Below, piece by piece: positions 63,394-64,000 of a stretch of 64,000 nt of DNA (the first letter of the stretch is position 1; each line of letters starts with the position of its first letter). Below the pieces are notes generated by a model. That model ran no database searches. It saw only the letters and a program-made list of their open reading frames with translations, and was not told where the DNA came from. Both the position numbers and the translations under genes were made by a program. This stretch comes from CBDEUK01 sp965250225 (GTDB taxonomy: Bacteria > Pseudomonadota > Gammaproteobacteria > Eutrophobiales > Eutrophobiaceae), in contig CBDFNQ010000037.1 of assembly GCA_965250225.1 (NCBI GenBank), positions 1 through 64,000 on the forward strand. The letters are read 5' to 3'.

Positions 63394-64000
63394 TCATATT
63401 TGCTTCGCTTTTAAAATACCGTCCTTTCCAAAACTAATCGGCGGGTCGATAACATCATATTCCAATAGATAGGTACCAAATGCGCCTTCCTGAGCGAGCA
63501 AAACGTTTCGATAATTGTTTGCTACGGTTAAAGCCGCACGGGTTAGAATGCTAGTTTCGCCGACCTGTGCACCGATAATGATGGGAATATCATACTTATT
63601 GCTCTCTTCAGCAATGGCAAGGGAACGCAGGATTCCCCCCATCTTGGAAATGCGAATGTTGATGACCCAGGGTTCCGGATCTGCCTTTATCTGTTCAAAA
63701 TCCTCTTGCTTTGTGAAACTCTCATCCAGAATGATACGTATTCCAAGTTCTTCAAATATCTTTCTACAATCATCATATTGATGTACACCGAGCGGCTCTT
63801 CCAAACCAATGAAAGGGTAATCAAGCATTTTTATATAGCTAGTCGCTTCAACCCAATCAGACCAGAAATTGTTGGCATCGAGTCGAACACGGATGTCGTC
63901 GCGACTACATCTCTTGATCGCCATAATATTTGATTGGTCTATCTCCGCGTCACCAAAGACCTTTACCTTGAATTCGGTAAAACCTAAATCCAGGTATTGT
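63394..64000 (-). CDS. Enolase-superfamily enzyme (muconate lactonizing/dipeptide epimerase-like), partial
   Basis: The frame stays open to the window edge, so the start is outside. The visible 201 codons cover the (beta/alpha)-barrel active site: YLDLGFTEFKVKVFGD with the KxK base pair, DDIRVRLDANNFWSD (Asp metal ligand), PFIGLEEPLG (Glu), IILDESF (Asp) and INIRISKMGG with the second base Lys. This places it in the muconate-lactonizing subgroup. The substrate (dipeptide epimerase, o-succinylbenzoate synthase or other) cannot be decided from this part. Confidence 0.9.
   Translation of the reverse strand, partial: QYLDLGFTEFKVKVFGDAEIDQSNIMAIKRCSRDDIRVRLDANNFWSDWVEATSYIKMLDYPFIGLEEPLGVHQYDDCRKIFEELGIRIILDESFTKQEDFEQIKADPEPWVINIRISKMGGILRSLAIAEESNKYDIPIIIGAQVGETSILTRAALTVANNYRNVLLAQEGAFGTYLLEYDVIDPPISFGKDGILKAKQI

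Overview
The window is a chromosomal segment of a gammaproteobacterium. The main evidence is gene content and order: cutA-dsbD-tlpA-aroQ-accB-accC-prmA, leuS-lptE-holA-proA-nadD-rsfS-rlmH with maf nearby, fxsA, a YcgL-family gene, djlA, bepA and rsfS. Base composition is moderately AT-rich. A soxYZ pair, a membrane pyrophosphatase beside a PPi-type phosphofructokinase, and a protein with a PEP-CTERM-like tail suggest a free-living, possibly sulfur-oxidising lineage. The genus cannot be fixed from sequence alone. No rRNA genes or CRISPR array were seen; one tRNA (Lys-UUU) is present.

Layout. 1-686: 3' part of tsaD. 741-1516: an AT-rich accessory pair, a small ribbon-helix-helix-like protein and a STAS-like protein, separated by dense inverted repeats. 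1732-8922: a minus-strand housekeeping run (zinc-ribbon/DUF3426, prmA, accC, accB, aroQ, TlpA-like thioredoxin, dsbD, cutA). 9019-12594: fxsA, ycgL-like, Nudix, NlpC/P60 lipoprotein, an orphan FetB-like permease and a glycine-rich membrane protein. 12677-22199: a membrane c-type cytochrome gene, a foreign-looking cyoABCD/SURF1/MFS cassette, an S51-type peptidase and djlA. 22353-27965: a frameshifted OmpA-domain gene, a methyltransferase, an intergenic repeat, DUF3179 and YHS genes, and sixA. 28062-35808: a phosphate/polyphosphate block (ppx/gppA, ppk1, DUF47, pit, OprO/P-type porin). 35823-37334: a DUF3800 gene and a ComEA-like protein. 37488-44467: the leuS to rlmH run. 44664-48000: an accessory stretch with a PEP-CTERM-like protein, an outer-membrane protein remnant and a divergent GIY-YIG/Fic pair. 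48015-53830: maf, a small secreted protein, an IS630 element, hppA, an ORF-less group II intron and mtgA. 53883-64000: PPi-PFK, bepA, soxYZ, a CPBP protease, a PilZ protein, tRNA-Lys, an FmdB-like protein, DUF502, aspS, nadA and a partial enolase-superfamily enzyme.

The most striking observation is an insertion pattern seen three times. In each case an intact gene is followed by cargo, and then by a diverged, displaced copy of that same gene's 3' end. (1) S51 peptidase / cyo-SURF1-MFS cassette (about 6.6 kb) / peptidase remnant at 13534-13886. (2) sixA / YHS + DUF3179 / sixA tail remnant at 25421-25517. (3) OprO/P porin / DUF3800 gene / porin tail remnant at 36888-36941. The polarity is the same each time and no integrase is present. 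The remnants differ from the intact ends largely by synonymous or conservative changes. This looks like recombination with DNA from a diverged relative that kept the host gene intact while adding cargo. Other points of note are the ORF-less group II intron, palindromic operator candidates between the Fic and GIY-YIG genes, and two single-base frameshifts.
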